Of a stretch of DNA of 62,765 nucleotides, positions 48,398-57,328 are shown one piece after another (within the stretch, counting starts at the first letter, position 1; each line of letters begins with the position of its first letter). Location of the stretch: IMG/VR virus record IMGVR_UViG_3300030098_005334, positions 1-62,765 of that record, one strand, 5' to 3'. The stretch is from a virus. Position numbers and translations under genes: made by a program. The notes beneath the pieces are model-generated. The model had not been told where the DNA came from. It was given only the letters and a program-made list of their open reading frames with translations, and did not search any database.

Positions 48398-49543
48398 TTA
48401 CTCAGTTATGGTGAAGGCGGTTGTGATGAAGTCCTTGTTCAAGTTCGCAAAGCCAGCGTATAGCTGCCATATGAGAATAATGAACCGGCTAAAATCATCA
48501 TTATTATTAATGAGGACTTGAGCGTTTGGACCACCAATACCTACACCGATAGCCTGAGGACCGAAAAATAATCCAGCAGGAGTAGTCTTAGATACAGCAC
48601 CTGCACCGTCTCCGATGTTCGCTGTAATTGATTTGGCAGGGAAGTTGGTTGATTCGAAGAATCTTACTCCCTCGAACACGAATCCGGAGGGCATCACCGG
48701 CTCTCCAGCTACAAACTGGGCTTGGCCGTATTGACCACCTGCATATAGAGCTTGGTTAGGACCACCAGCACCCATTAGAGGGCTGCCTTGTCCCATGCCA
48801 GGGTAACGTGCAACTTCACGGAATCCTTGATCTGCTCTTAGATCCTTCATGAATGAAGGGTCAGCGATACAGCGATAGTATCCGTCACCAAATACTGGTA
48901 CATGACGCTTACGTAAACTCTTAACTACTTCAAGTAGGTCAGTTTTTACGTTGAACTTAAATCGTTCAGATGCGTACTCTGTAGCAGAATATGTTGCTAG
49001 TGTTGTGGCGTTAGTCTTAGCTTTACCGTTTGGATAGTAGTAACCACCCTGAGTATCGCTACTCTGACCACGCGATTCACTCTTGAATAGTTCATCAAGG
49101 AAGACTCTGTCTCTCCAACGACGATAATCATCTAAAAGAGTGAGCGATCCAATGCTCTGATGGAACATATTTAAGTTCCCAGTATCGAGCAAAAGTCGCT
49201 GTGCTGTCATCAAAGTCTCACGAGCAATCTTAAATGTGCTTGGGAGATTTGTGTTGTTTGGATCGGCTGGACCTGTGTACTCACGAAGAGATACAAGAAC
49301 CTTGTCCTTGACAATAGATCTGCTGTTTGCTGTACCTATGGTTTGATCCTGAGTACGCTCACGGCTAGTCTTTGTTCCAGGATTGCCGAAGAACCTGTAG
49401 CGGTCAAGTTGAACCGTCTGTCCAGGTTGTTTAGTGAAGTCATGTACAACTACTGGTTCAGTAGCCATCTCCACTACATACGCTGGATGGGGGCGATATA
49501 ATTCGGCTCCCAGCAGCTTCGGAAAATCGTTATCAATAAACAT
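48398..49543 (-). CDS. Major capsid protein (N4 gp56-like)
   Basis: 381 aa. The segment FGDGYYRCIADPSFMKDLRA then DQGFREVARYPGMG and GFVFEGVRFFESTNFPAKSI resembles the conserved core of N4 gp56-like major capsid proteins (Y-x2-IADP...DLR...F.GVRF.E). Size and place after portal and scaffold genes agree. It forms the shell around the DNA. An extended -10 promoter (49623-49631) and an AGAGGA/TCCTCT hairpin (49577-49593) precede the gene. Confidence 0.82.
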   Translation of the reverse strand: MFIDNDFPKLLGAELYRPHPAYVVEMATEPVVVHDFTKQPGQTVQLDRYRFFGNPGTKTSRERTQDQTIGTANSRSIVKDKVLVSLREYTGPADPNNTNLPSTFKIARETLMTAQRLLLDTGNLNMFHQSIGSLTLLDDYRRWRDRVFLDELFKSESRGQSSDTQGGYYYPNGKAKTNATTLATYSATEYASERFKFNVKTDLLEVVKSLRKRHVPVFGDGYYRCIADPSFMKDLRADQGFREVARYPGMGQGSPLMGAGGPNQALYAGGQYGQAQFVAGEPVMPSGFVFEGVRFFESTNFPAKSITANIGDGAGAVSKTTPAGLFFGPQAIGVGIGGPNAQVLINNNDDFSRFIILIWQLYAGFANLNKDFITTAFTITE

Positions 49544-49576
49544 GTTGGTTTTTCAGCGCAAGAATTTGCTGATACC

Positions 49577-49593
49577 AGAGGAGCAAGTCCTCT
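49577..49593 (-). promoter_or_regulatory. Leader hairpin before the capsid gene
   Basis: AGAGGA (49577-49582) pairs perfectly with TCCTCT (49588-49593) around a 5-base loop, between the promoter and the capsid start. There is no T tract, so it is not a terminator; it may stabilise or mark processing of the late mRNA leader. Confidence 0.4.
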
Positions 49594-49622
49594 ACAGATG
49601 GAAAAAATATTCCATTGTAAAA

Positions 49623-49631
49623 ATTATACCA
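49623..49631 (-). promoter_or_regulatory. Extended -10 promoter of the capsid gene
   Basis: On the minus strand TGGTATAAT, a perfect extended -10 (TGnTATAAT), lies 80 bases upstream of the capsid start. No good -35 accompanies it, as is common for extended -10 promoters. It would give the capsid gene its own late transcript in addition to the long structural-block transcript. Confidence 0.6.
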
Positions 49632-49667
49632 AGGGTTTATCAATCTACTTATATAAGTCTACCTAAT

Positions 49668-49832
49668 TTATACGACGTTATATGGAGAATAATTAGTTGG
49701 AGGAACAGTGCCAATTCTGCCATAAGGATTTATATAGCCATCCTCTGGTTGTAAATCTGGTGTCTTACCTAGTTGATCTTCTTTCATCAACATAGATAAA
49801 ATGACTGCTTGTTTTGCTTTTGCAACGTCCAT
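49668..49832 (-). CDS. Small protein between scaffold and capsid genes (54 aa)
   Basis: MDVAKAKQAVILSMLMKEDQ then LGKTPDLQPEDGYINPYGRI and ending PYNVV. Helical start and proline-rich end; short proteins of this type between scaffold and coat genes can be assembly factors. No family recognised. Confidence 0.5.
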   Translation of the reverse strand: MDVAKAKQAVILSMLMKEDQLGKTPDLQPEDGYINPYGRIGTVPPTNYSPYNVV

Positions 49833-49890
49833 TTAATTAAAAAAAATAAAATGGGGGTGGAGGTTTTTATTCCACTCACCCCCTTCTTTA

Positions 49891-50895
49891 TTACTCCATC
49901 ACAAGGAGCTTTTGACGGAAGATCTCTGGGCTCTGCTGAGCTGCATTTAGATACTTCCAAGCATTCTGAGGATCTCTGTCAGCTAAGTTGCCAAAGCTAT
50001 TCCAGAACTCTTCAGGATTACCTTGCTGAGCTTGAGGCTGTGGAGGTGCAGGCATCTCTGGACGTGTTGGTGCAGGAGCTTGCTGTTGGAATTGCTGACC
50101 TACAAATCTTCCTTGTGGTGCTGGCTCTTCCATTTTGTCCACAGGATGAGGACCTTCTGGACCAAAGAACTCACAAGTGTAATCAGCTAATACGTCTGGA
50201 TTAGTAAGAATTTTTTCATAAGCTTTATGCTCATTAACTAATTCTCGTAGTAAACCAGTTGCTTCTTGTAATTGACTATTAGTATTTACTAATGAATCTT
50301 CAATCTGACAAGCATAGTTATTAAGTAATGCTGGAGCATCTGCACCAAAATGATTAATTACTTCAAGACTTGCTTCGCTTACCCCGTTTTGTCTTAGCTG
50401 ATCCGCTGTCACTTCCGTAGACATTTGGGAAGAGGCGTTGGAGTAACCCTGGCTGTTCCCGCTCGAAGGCATATATGTCTGCGCTGCCGGGTCGCTGTAC
50501 TGGGTTGTCGCTTGGGAACCGTAATTGGCCTGAACGCCTGAGGGGGTCGTTGTCGATTGTTGACCCTGGAACGGGAATTGGACTGGTGAACTCAGCAGGT
50601 TCACTACCTTGTCGAATGCGTCCCTGTATGGATTCTCCGCCTGCTGTGGCTGCGGCGCTTGCGGTGCCTGGTAGCCCGATGGAGTAGGGCTGTATTGGAT
50701 TCCCTGAACCCCCATCTGGGCTGGCGCTTGTGGAGCTGGTGCCGCCATCGGCTGGGCGCCCGCTGTCCACTGTGGTGTTGTTGCCACTGTTGGTGCCTGC
50801 GCTGCCGTTTGTGCTACCGGAGCCCCGGAGCTGATCGGCTGGGTCGGGGATACTTGGGGTGCCGATTGGATCGGCGCTGCGGTATCGGCCTGCAT
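49891..50895 (-). CDS. Scaffold-like protein (334 aa), N-terminal half overlaps portal gene
   Basis: Good start: ATG 50895 preceded by AGAGGT six bases away. The first half is Pro/Gln/Ala-rich (TAAPIQSAPQVSPTQPISSG), followed by an acidic helical part (VTADQLRQNGVSEASLEVIN ... LLRELVNEHKAYEKILTNPD) and a C-terminus PQNAWKYLNAAQQSPEIFRQ typical of scaffold tails. Position between portal and major capsid genes fits a scaffold. Bases 50363-50895 also encode the portal C-terminus in another frame. The region is far GC-richer than its surroundings (63% at 50641-50700). Confidence 0.75.
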   Translation of the reverse strand: MQADTAAPIQSAPQVSPTQPISSGAPVAQTAAQAPTVATTPQWTAGAQPMAAPAPQAPAQMGVQGIQYSPTPSGYQAPQAPQPQQAENPYRDAFDKVVNLLSSPVQFPFQGQQSTTTPSGVQANYGSQATTQYSDPAAQTYMPSSGNSQGYSNASSQMSTEVTADQLRQNGVSEASLEVINHFGADAPALLNNYACQIEDSLVNTNSQLQEATGLLRELVNEHKAYEKILTNPDVLADYTCEFFGPEGPHPVDKMEEPAPQGRFVGQQFQQQAPAPTRPEMPAPPQPQAQQGNPEEFWNSFGNLADRDPQNAWKYLNAAQQSPEIFRQKLLVME

Positions 50896-52636
50896 AGGTT
50901 ACCTCTTTTTGTAAACTTTCGAGTGTACGATATAAAAATGGAGTGAGATTTAATCTCGGATCTGCAGCAATCGGTAAATTCGGCTGCTGCGGATGAGGCG
51001 TTCTCATTTCTTGATTGACTAAGTCAATAAGACCTGAGTAAGCCCTCTGTAGTTCCCCAACAACTCTGAACGGAAATCCTGATAACATACCAGCAATTTC
51101 GTCGTCAGTTTTAGATGGGAATAAATACTTCAGTGCTTCTATGCTATCAACGCCTAATTCTTGTAGGTTTCTTACGAAGATAGATTGATTCAATTTATCT
51201 TGTGCAGTATCCTCATAAACTGGACCCATCCAACGCCATAAAACAGTTCTATCTCCATCTGGAGCTAATCCTAAAACACCGACAGGAACCTCTCCTGATC
51301 TAATAACTTCTTCAATTGTTTGATCTAATTTTTGCTCATACTTTGCTTTTGCCTCTTCATATTTTTTCATCGCTTTATCTTTATCTTCCTCATCAAGAGG
51401 AAATTCTGGATATTTTATACCTGTGGAAAACGCAAGTGATTTTCTAAATATTTGCTCTTCTTGGAAAATTATTAACTCGAAGCATTTACATACTCCATAT
51501 TGATATAACTGAAGACATTTCTTTTTAGCAGTAGCACTAACTCTTCCATAAGCAGATTTTATTTCAGTTGCAGTAACGTTCGTGATACTTAAATCATCAA
51601 TACCACCTAGAGCTAAACGTATCTCACTTCTTAATTGTTCTGAATATCTTGCTTGGTCTGTACTTACAGCATTAGGTGTAATAAAACCAACACGATCAGA
51701 TGGCTCTAAGTTTGCAATAACTCTCGGTACACGCATACCACTACCAGGTTTACCTAAATAACCTGGCTGCTGCCTTGTTATAGGGTCTTGTTTATATGTG
51801 GAGCTGGAGAGTAATGATTCAGAACCAAACCCTGATTGACTCGATATGCTAGGACGTTGTACTGCCCCATCAGAATCATTTTCTACAATATCCTGTTTTG
51901 GTCTAGATGATAAAAGAGTTGGGTTACCGAAGAAAGATAAGTTAGCTCTTATATTTTTAACCATCTCGTCATGAGCGATGATCTGATTAGCTAACATCTC
52001 AAATTCACCTGCTCCATCAGTTCCAAATGCGTCAGGGTTATTAAATACCTCAACACATGGAATGAATTGCATTGTATTTTTCACCACCGTCTTATTTAAC
52101 GTGGCTACTTCCATAACATCCTGATCAAAATTAATTTCTTGTTCAGTATGTGTTTCTTCTATTTCAAGAGGAGTGATCCTCAAACGCATGTATCTCTTAT
52201 CTGTATTTAAGCCTGTACCTCTAATACCTTTGTTGGATTTTACTTTGTAAGGATAAATTAGGATTACCTCTTCAAGTTCACCCTCTGGTGAATAATATGT
52301 TCTATAAGAATCCTTATCGAACCAGTAAATCCTGTAAGTCTTCTTAGTAGGTCTTATGTAGAACAGTCCTTTTCCATAGGCTAAAAATCTATCCCAAATT
52401 GAATCTAATCTTGCATCTAATTTATTGAATTTGATTACCTGTTGTATGAAATCAAATCTTTGTGTTCCAAAATTATCTTGTTGAGGGAAGAACTCCACAC
52501 CTTGGCGTATCCCAAACATTTTCATCTGGGATAAATGAGCATTAACCAGCATGGTGTCAGCTGGTCCTGTCCCATCTCTAGTTATGACCGAATTTAAAAT
52601 TCGATCCAGAACAGTTTTACTATTGCTGTCACTCAT
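50363..52636 (-). CDS. Portal protein (757 aa), C-terminal tail overlaps scaffold gene
   Basis: The core (about 1-570) reads as a podoviral portal: FGIRQGVEFFPQQDNFGTQR, YRTYYSPEGELEEVILIYPY, AALGGIDDLSITNVTATEIK-type region and helical clip. The portal ring feeds DNA into the head. The last ~177 residues are Gly/Ser/Thr/Pro-rich (SGSTNGSAGTNSGNNTTVDS) and share DNA with the scaffold-like gene in another frame. Such a tail is longer than in usual podoviral portals, suggesting it was added by overprinting. It starts 16 bases after a MazE-like gene. Confidence 0.85.
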   Translation of the reverse strand: MSDSNSKTVLDRILNSVITRDGTGPADTMLVNAHLSQMKMFGIRQGVEFFPQQDNFGTQRFDFIQQVIKFNKLDARLDSIWDRFLAYGKGLFYIRPTKKTYRIYWFDKDSYRTYYSPEGELEEVILIYPYKVKSNKGIRGTGLNTDKRYMRLRITPLEIEETHTEQEINFDQDVMEVATLNKTVVKNTMQFIPCVEVFNNPDAFGTDGAGEFEMLANQIIAHDEMVKNIRANLSFFGNPTLLSSRPKQDIVENDSDGAVQRPSISSQSGFGSESLLSSSTYKQDPITRQQPGYLGKPGSGMRVPRVIANLEPSDRVGFITPNAVSTDQARYSEQLRSEIRLALGGIDDLSITNVTATEIKSAYGRVSATAKKKCLQLYQYGVCKCFELIIFQEEQIFRKSLAFSTGIKYPEFPLDEEDKDKAMKKYEEAKAKYEQKLDQTIEEVIRSGEVPVGVLGLAPDGDRTVLWRWMGPVYEDTAQDKLNQSIFVRNLQELGVDSIEALKYLFPSKTDDEIAGMLSGFPFRVVGELQRAYSGLIDLVNQEMRTPHPQQPNLPIAADPRLNLTPFLYRTLESLQKEVTYAGRYRSADPIGTPSIPDPADQLRGSGSTNGSAGTNSGNNTTVDSGRPADGGTSSTSASPDGGSGNPIQPYSIGLPGTASAAATAGGESIQGRIRQGSEPAEFTSPIPVPGSTIDNDPLRRSGQLRFPSDNPVQRPGSADIYAFEREQPGLLQRLFPNVYGSDSGSAKTKRGKRSKS

Positions 52637-52652
52637 TGTTTTTAATTAAGAC

Positions 52653-52835
52653 TTATTCTTCAATGTTGTATCCAGCATGTATTCGTTTGAGGGTAATAAC
52701 TTCATCCTCGACTTCGCATTCAAACCTTTCATTTGGTTGGATAGATAAGTCGTGGCAAAGTTCATCGGGTAGAGGGATGACTACTGAACCGTAAGCATCT
52801 TGCTCGATCTCTAGCGTGTGGTAGCTGGTTGACAT
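52653..52835 (-). CDS. SpoVT/AbrB-like (MazE-type) DNA-binding protein (60 aa)
   Basis: GSVVIPLPDELCHDLSIQPN then ERFECEVEDEVITLKRI is the swapped-hairpin AbrB/MazE fold (V-I-PLP-x2-L...LGIxPGDxVEVEVEDGxLxLxP pattern). Usually an antitoxin or transition-state regulator. No toxin gene adjoins it; it lies between the terminase and portal genes, so late-gene autoregulation or a host-directed role are both possible. Confidence 0.65.
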   Translation of the reverse strand: MSTSYHTLEIEQDAYGSVVIPLPDELCHDLSIQPNERFECEVEDEVITLKRIHAGYNIEE

Positions 52836-52863
52836 TGGGTAGTGTTCTTTCCAGTTTAAATCG

Positions 52864-54387
52864 TCAATACTCTAACTCTAGTTTTCCTCGGGTCATTAAT
52901 CCATTGCATAGCCATACCAGAGCATCTACACAATCATCATGTGAACTAACTCCAAAATTTACAATCTCATCTGTCAAAGGACCAAATTTTCTGTACTTAT
53001 TAAATATGATTTTACGTTGCTCAAAAAGACCCATTATGCCTCTAAAACGTGCAACTTTATCTCCTTTAAAACCTTTGACTGGATGCCAAATTAAGTTGTA
53101 TAAACCATGATCTCCTTGACATATTCTTCTAAAGTCGGCTTCCAAAGAAGCCTGATATGCCACAGCTTCTGACCAGATATCTACATTGCTACCAGTAGGA
53201 AAATAATTTTTTCCATCTGTATGAACTACCCCCCACTCCTCCATCATTTCCATTAATGCTTCTAATTTTTCAAGGTTACCCATAATTCTTAATCTCTTAC
53301 AATCAACGACATGTATCTTGTTCCCTATCCTCCCTCCCATAACAAAAACTGTGAAATCATTTTGTTCACGCACACCAGCAGACAAATCAACACCAACTCC
53401 TAATCTTTCAAAATCTGTTGATATATTTCCCTTTACAATTAAATCTGGTGATAAAGATAACTCACTAGTTTGTACAATTTGATTTTGATATTGAAAGCTA
53501 AAAGCAACTGGAGCTTGTCTTCTTCTATCTCTTAAATAATCTAAAGACCACATCTCAGGCCAGTATGAAATCTCATCACCTTCCTTATCTACCGTTATAG
53601 CTGATTGAACAATTTGAACCCAATCATTTGAAGGTATAAAAGTACTGTTATGAATGTCATCATGTCTGAAACGTGTACCTAAACAAATAGCTCTCGCACC
53701 TTCAAACATGGTTGGAACAATAACAGAGTTCCAGTTATCTTCCATAGCTTGGCGAATATCTTTATTTTTAATATCATCCGCACTCTTGATTGCGTCATCA
53801 ATTATGCAAAGATGAGATCTCTTAGAAGTAACAGCACCTTTTAAACCTGCACAACAAACCGTGAACTCCTCTTCACCAGTTGATTTAATACCTGCAAACT
53901 TCCAATCTATACTCCAATATTCATTAGAATTAATTCCTTTTGCTATCTTTACCGTTGGAAAAATTTCTCGATATATCTTGCTGTCTTCAATAATTCTTTT
54001 TATTGCAGCACTCTTAGGTCTTGCAACATCTACTGTGTAAGAAATATACAAAACCTTCAAAGGTTTTTTAGCTAAAGCATGTATTCCTACTGACCAAGCT
54101 GTATACAACCCTAGAATTGTGGATTTAGCACTTCCACGTGGGGCAAGAATATCTATATTCGGACCACCAATACCCACTAAACATTCACTATCCTCACCTG
54201 TACATAAATATTTGTGCCATTCAATGTGATGTCTTGCAGGCGGTTTGTCTCCAACAACCTCACAAAAATATGCGAAATCAGTTCTAGCTCGTTCAACATC
54301 TACAGAAGATGTTTTCTTAACTACTTGTTGTTTAGCTGCTGCTCTCGCAGTACGACGATAAACACTGTAGATACTTGTTCCTGCCAT
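52864..54387 (-). CDS. terL: Terminase large subunit (packaging ATPase/nuclease)
   Basis: 507 aa. The ATPase has Walker A APRGSAKST (about 80-88) and Walker B LCIIDD (about 192-197), with TSKR and LGTRFRHDDIH afterwards as the coupling region. The RNase H-like nuclease follows with VGVDLSAG (about 333) and SSHDDCVDAL (about 483-492) supplying acidic residues. It drives DNA into the portal and cuts concatemers. The small gene at 54425 separates it from the TerS-like gene. Confidence 0.93.
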   Translation of the reverse strand: MAGTSIYSVYRRTARAAAKQQVVKKTSSVDVERARTDFAYFCEVVGDKPPARHHIEWHKYLCTGEDSECLVGIGGPNIDILAPRGSAKSTILGLYTAWSVGIHALAKKPLKVLYISYTVDVARPKSAAIKRIIEDSKIYREIFPTVKIAKGINSNEYWSIDWKFAGIKSTGEEEFTVCCAGLKGAVTSKRSHLCIIDDAIKSADDIKNKDIRQAMEDNWNSVIVPTMFEGARAICLGTRFRHDDIHNSTFIPSNDWVQIVQSAITVDKEGDEISYWPEMWSLDYLRDRRRQAPVAFSFQYQNQIVQTSELSLSPDLIVKGNISTDFERLGVGVDLSAGVREQNDFTVFVMGGRIGNKIHVVDCKRLRIMGNLEKLEALMEMMEEWGVVHTDGKNYFPTGSNVDIWSEAVAYQASLEADFRRICQGDHGLYNLIWHPVKGFKGDKVARFRGIMGLFEQRKIIFNKYRKFGPLTDEIVNFGVSSHDDCVDALVWLCNGLMTRGKLELEY

Positions 54388-54424
54388 GCACGTAGCATAG
54401 CCGAAGAATTTTTATTTACTTAAA

Positions 54425-54736
54425 TTAAGTAAGTAAATTGAGTATGTCTCCTGCATATTGAAGAGGTTTTAAACCGGGTACTAAACTACCTGCAACATTA
54501 CCTGCCAAATTAACAAGAGCACCATATTTGGCTAACTCTTCTTGTCTTTTTTGTATAGGTGTTCTTCTATCTGTAGGAGCAGTTGTCGGATTAAATACTA
54601 TTGCACCACGTGGTATGGGTCGCACAGGGTTAAAAATTATTGCCCCAGGAGGAGGTCCTTGTGGTGCAGGACCAAATGTTGTAGGAGTTGTTAACGATGA
54701 TATTGTTTGATTTAACAAATTCGATGTATTATACAT
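54425..54736 (-). CDS. Proline-rich protein (103 aa) with internal repeat
   Basis: Starts MYNTSNLLNQTISSLTTPTT. A duplicated unit GAIIFNPVRPIP / GAIVFNPTTAPT follows a GPAPQGPPP stretch; the C-terminal half is hydrophobic/helical (YGALVNLAGNVAGSLVPGLK). Adjacent to the terminase; possibly a virion or packaging accessory protein. Confidence 0.5.
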   Translation of the reverse strand: MYNTSNLLNQTISSLTTPTTFGPAPQGPPPGAIIFNPVRPIPRGAIVFNPTTAPTDRRTPIQKRQEELAKYGALVNLAGNVAGSLVPGLKPLQYAGDILNLLT

Positions 54737-54762
54737 CTTTCAAAATGTAATTAATAATTATT

Positions 54763-55248
54763 CTAACTCTCCTCTTGCAATATCTTTGTCCAAACTCCCA
54801 TTGATGCTTCTTGTAAAGGTCCTTCAATAGGATCATCACGAAAAATAGAAAGCATTTCTCTCAATGCCCTATCTGCTCCAGCTAATATCAATCCTTGTTT
54901 ATCCATCAATACCTTTTCGTCATTTAATTGTTTTATAGATCCACGTAATTCTTTTTGAAGCATTGCAATTCTTGCAGCTCCCATATCTTGTTTAACCATT
55001 CCCATATCTATTGCTTCCCGTAACTTTGATATATCTATCTGCATTGAATCTATTTCAGTTTCTAATACAGAAGTAAAATTCCTTTTTTTAAACTTTTTAG
55101 TAGACCAATCATCACATTCCACTATCGTCCCTTGGAACCCAAGAAAACGGGAATATAAATATATTTGAATAGGTGATGAAGTTTTTTTACAAAAAGCAGT
55201 GAAGGATTCTCTATCTTTGTCAGTTAGAGATTTGATCCATTCATTCAT
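54763..55248 (-). CDS. Putative terminase small subunit (161 aa)
   Basis: Starts MNEWIKSLTDKDRESFTAFC. Helix-rich; residues about 10-40 (DKDRESFTAFCKKTSSPIQI then YLYSRFLGFQG) could be a DNA-binding helical domain and about 60-120 a coiled coil (ISKLREAIDMGMVKQDMGAA). Size and position one gene upstream of the large terminase fit TerS, but no motif proves it. Confidence 0.5.
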   Translation of the reverse strand: MNEWIKSLTDKDRESFTAFCKKTSSPIQIYLYSRFLGFQGTIVECDDWSTKKFKKRNFTSVLETEIDSMQIDISKLREAIDMGMVKQDMGAARIAMLQKELRGSIKQLNDEKVLMDKQGLILAGADRALREMLSIFRDDPIEGPLQEASMGVWTKILQEES

Positions 55249-55925
55249 GCGCGATAGGCACTTTGAGCTTGTGCGTAGTCTCTAGCTTCTTTATACCTAC
55301 GGAACTGCTCTTTTTGCAAGTCTGTTGCTCGTACTTCCTGACCTTCAACTCGACGTGTTGCTCTTGTCTCCGCACCAGTTGTGGAAATTCGTCCTCTATC
55401 TTCCTGACCTTCAACTCGACGTGTTGCTCTTGTCTCCGCGCCAGTTGTGGAAATTCGGCCTCTATCTTCTTGCCCTTTAACTCTTTCTTTTGCCATATCA
55501 AAAAGACCACCTACAGCTTGACCTGCTCTTGCTTCTTGACCTTCGACTCGACGTGTTGCTCTTAGTTGTGATCCTTCTTCAGCAGCCTCTGATCTACGTT
55601 CTTGACCCTCGACTCTTCTAAGTGCTCTTTGTTGGTTACCTGTCTCCGCTAATGTAGCTCTTTCCTCTTGACCTTCAGTTCTTTGTGTTAAACGTGTCTC
55701 ATCACCTAAACTTTGTTGTTTTCTAATATCTTCTGTAGTGTAGAATTGCTTATTATAACGATCTAATTCTGCTGCATATTCTGAATTTATCTGAGCTTGT
55801 TTTGCTGCAGCTTCATTTAAAACTACCTGACCTGTAGCACTCTCATCAGGGATGATTACCTGCTTTGGAGGTAATGTATTTTGTAAGTTCTCCATGGTTT
55901 GAGAACTGCTTCCACCGCCACCCAT
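55245..55925 (-). CDS. Internal virion-type protein with Arg/Glu repeats (226 aa)
   Basis: Glycine/serine-rich start MGGGGSSSQTMENLQNTLPP, then tandem 22-residue repeats (RATRRVEGQEDRGRISTTGA-type) in highly charged helices. The DNA repeat is listed separately. Such charged helical proteins encoded near podoviral terminases often form ejected or internal core proteins. The end overlaps the next gene by four bases. Confidence 0.6.
   Translation of the reverse strand: MGGGGSSSQTMENLQNTLPPKQVIIPDESATGQVVLNEAAAKQAQINSEYAAELDRYNKQFYTTEDIRKQQSLGDETRLTQRTEGQEERATLAETGNQQRALRRVEGQERRSEAAEEGSQLRATRRVEGQEARAGQAVGGLFDMAKERVKGQEDRGRISTTGAETRATRRVEGQEDRGRISTTGAETRATRRVEGQEVRATDLQKEQFRRYKEARDYAQAQSAYRA
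55334..55465. repeat. 66-bp tandem repeat (two full copies, 64/66 identical)
   Basis: Copies at 55334-55399 and 55400-55465 begin CTTCCTGACC and differ at two positions (A/G after TCTCCGC and T/G before the final CCTCTAT). Degenerate copies continue to about 55620. They encode the 22-residue repeats of the gene at 55245-55925. Recent duplication with one unit gain is implied. Confidence 0.85.
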
Positions 55926-55937
55926 AATTAAAACCTC

Positions 55938-56435
55938 CTAAACAATGTTACTTTGTAATTGCAAAGCACCAAATTGGTTAGCAGCTTGTTGTGCTGCTGC
56001 TTGTGCAAGTTTCATATCAGCACCTGCTTTTAAAGCGGAATTTATTTGTTTTTGTCTATTTGGATCTAGATTTTGAGAAAATAACATGCCCTCTCTTGTT
56101 CTTTGTAAATTTCTTTCTATAAATGGATCTAAAGCTTGTGCTGTCATTGCTATCTGTTGTCCCTGATTAAAAAGACTTTGATTTCTCATATCCTGAGTGA
56201 ATCCCATAATATTTTGTCCAGTATCATAAAAACTTCCTAATGGAGATTGAGCAGAAGCTCCAGCTCCTGTATAAACAACAGGTGCAGCAACAGTTCCGCC
56301 TAGTATCGAATCTGGTGCAAAGACTTGTGAATAACTAGGTAAACCCACAGTCGAAGATCTCACAGGACCCCTGTTTTGCAGGGTATTGAAAGCTCTTGCA
56401 AATTCAATCGCGTTTTGTGGAGTAAAACTTGCCAT
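55938..56435 (-). CDS. Hypothetical virion protein (165 aa)
   Basis: Starts MASFTPQNAIEFARAFNTLQ. Ala/Gln-rich helical C-terminus (KLAQAAAQQAANQFGALQLQ) typical of internal core proteins. It lies in the block of genes encoding ejection-type proteins, three bases from the next gene. Confidence 0.55.
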   Translation of the reverse strand: MASFTPQNAIEFARAFNTLQNRGPVRSSTVGLPSYSQVFAPDSILGGTVAAPVVYTGAGASAQSPLGSFYDTGQNIMGFTQDMRNQSLFNQGQQIAMTAQALDPFIERNLQRTREGMLFSQNLDPNRQKQINSALKAGADMKLAQAAAQQAANQFGALQLQSNIV

Positions 56436-56438
56436 TGA

Positions 56439-57275
56439 TTAGTAATTGTACTGAGTCTGTAGAGCATTAGTTGCACCCACCATACCTTGGGTAGCCAATG
56501 CATTTACAGCATTCTGTGCTCTAATAAGCTGTTCTACATTTGCTTGTATATTAGCTTTAACACCTTCTGCTGCCAATCCTCTTTGTAAATCTCTTTGCTT
56601 GGCTCTATCTGAGAATTTCTCAACAGTTGGGAGTATCGTATTTAAATTATCCCTTAAAGTTTCTCCTTCTTTTCTCTGCATTAGGCGTCGAGCTGAATCT
56701 CTACCTCTTGGATCAATAACACCTAATGGATCAGAGCCGATAGGTGCAATTCCACCATACTGACCTATGCCTTGTGCAACAGGTTGTAAATATCCTGTCT
56801 CACCACTAGGCATACCATATCCAATAGTTCCTGCTAAAGCTTGTGGTATTCCAGCACCACTCACACCTCGTTGTGCTCCCATTGAACCAGCACCCATCGT
56901 CTGAGGAACTCCGACATTACCTGAAAGAAGAGCACCACCGCCTAATAAACCTGCTCCTAGACTTGGAAGAGCAGGCGCTATATTAGCAATACCTTGTTTG
57001 GCTAAAAGTGCTTGAGCTGCTGTGTTTCCCCCAGCTGCTGCATTTCTTAATTGCATTAGCATTTGAGGATTGAGTCCAGTACCTAATTTTGCGGCTTGCC
57101 CTGCTGCGAGACTTCCTGCAAATCTACCTGCTTGTCCAAGACCTGAGGCACCTAAAGCACCCATTCCAGCACCTAAGGCTGCTTCGCCTAAATTTCCACC
57201 GCTTCTACGATATCCTTGTATTCCACCTAAAACGGAACCACCAACAGCTAAGGCAGGTAATATAGGGAGTGGCAT
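56439..57275 (-). CDS. Glycine-rich internal virion protein (278 aa)
   Basis: Very Gly/Ala-rich, with hydrophobic stretches (LPILPALAVGGSVLGGIQGY; LGAGLLGGGALLSGNVGVPQ) in the first 130 residues and a charged helical end. This composition suggests a membrane-penetrating ejection protein of podoviral type. No family named. Confidence 0.55.
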   Translation of the reverse strand: MPLPILPALAVGGSVLGGIQGYRRSGGNLGEAALGAGMGALGASGLGQAGRFAGSLAAGQAAKLGTGLNPQMLMQLRNAAAGGNTAAQALLAKQGIANIAPALPSLGAGLLGGGALLSGNVGVPQTMGAGSMGAQRGVSGAGIPQALAGTIGYGMPSGETGYLQPVAQGIGQYGGIAPIGSDPLGVIDPRGRDSARRLMQRKEGETLRDNLNTILPTVEKFSDRAKQRDLQRGLAAEGVKANIQANVEQLIRAQNAVNALATQGMVGATNALQTQYNY

Positions 57276-57328
57276 CTTTAATTACACCTAAAAATCTTAT
57301 ATAACTTTTATTTTAAATTGTCTACTTC

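Noticed and set aside
50475-50946. Plus-strand frames opposite the portal/scaffold overlap
   Set aside because: Arise from the GC-rich low-complexity composition; Arg/Cys/Trp-rich products are not protein-like.
55241-55510. 89-residue minus-strand frame in the repeat gene
   Set aside because: Second frame of the 66-bp repeat; it stays open only because the repeat unit is a multiple of three.
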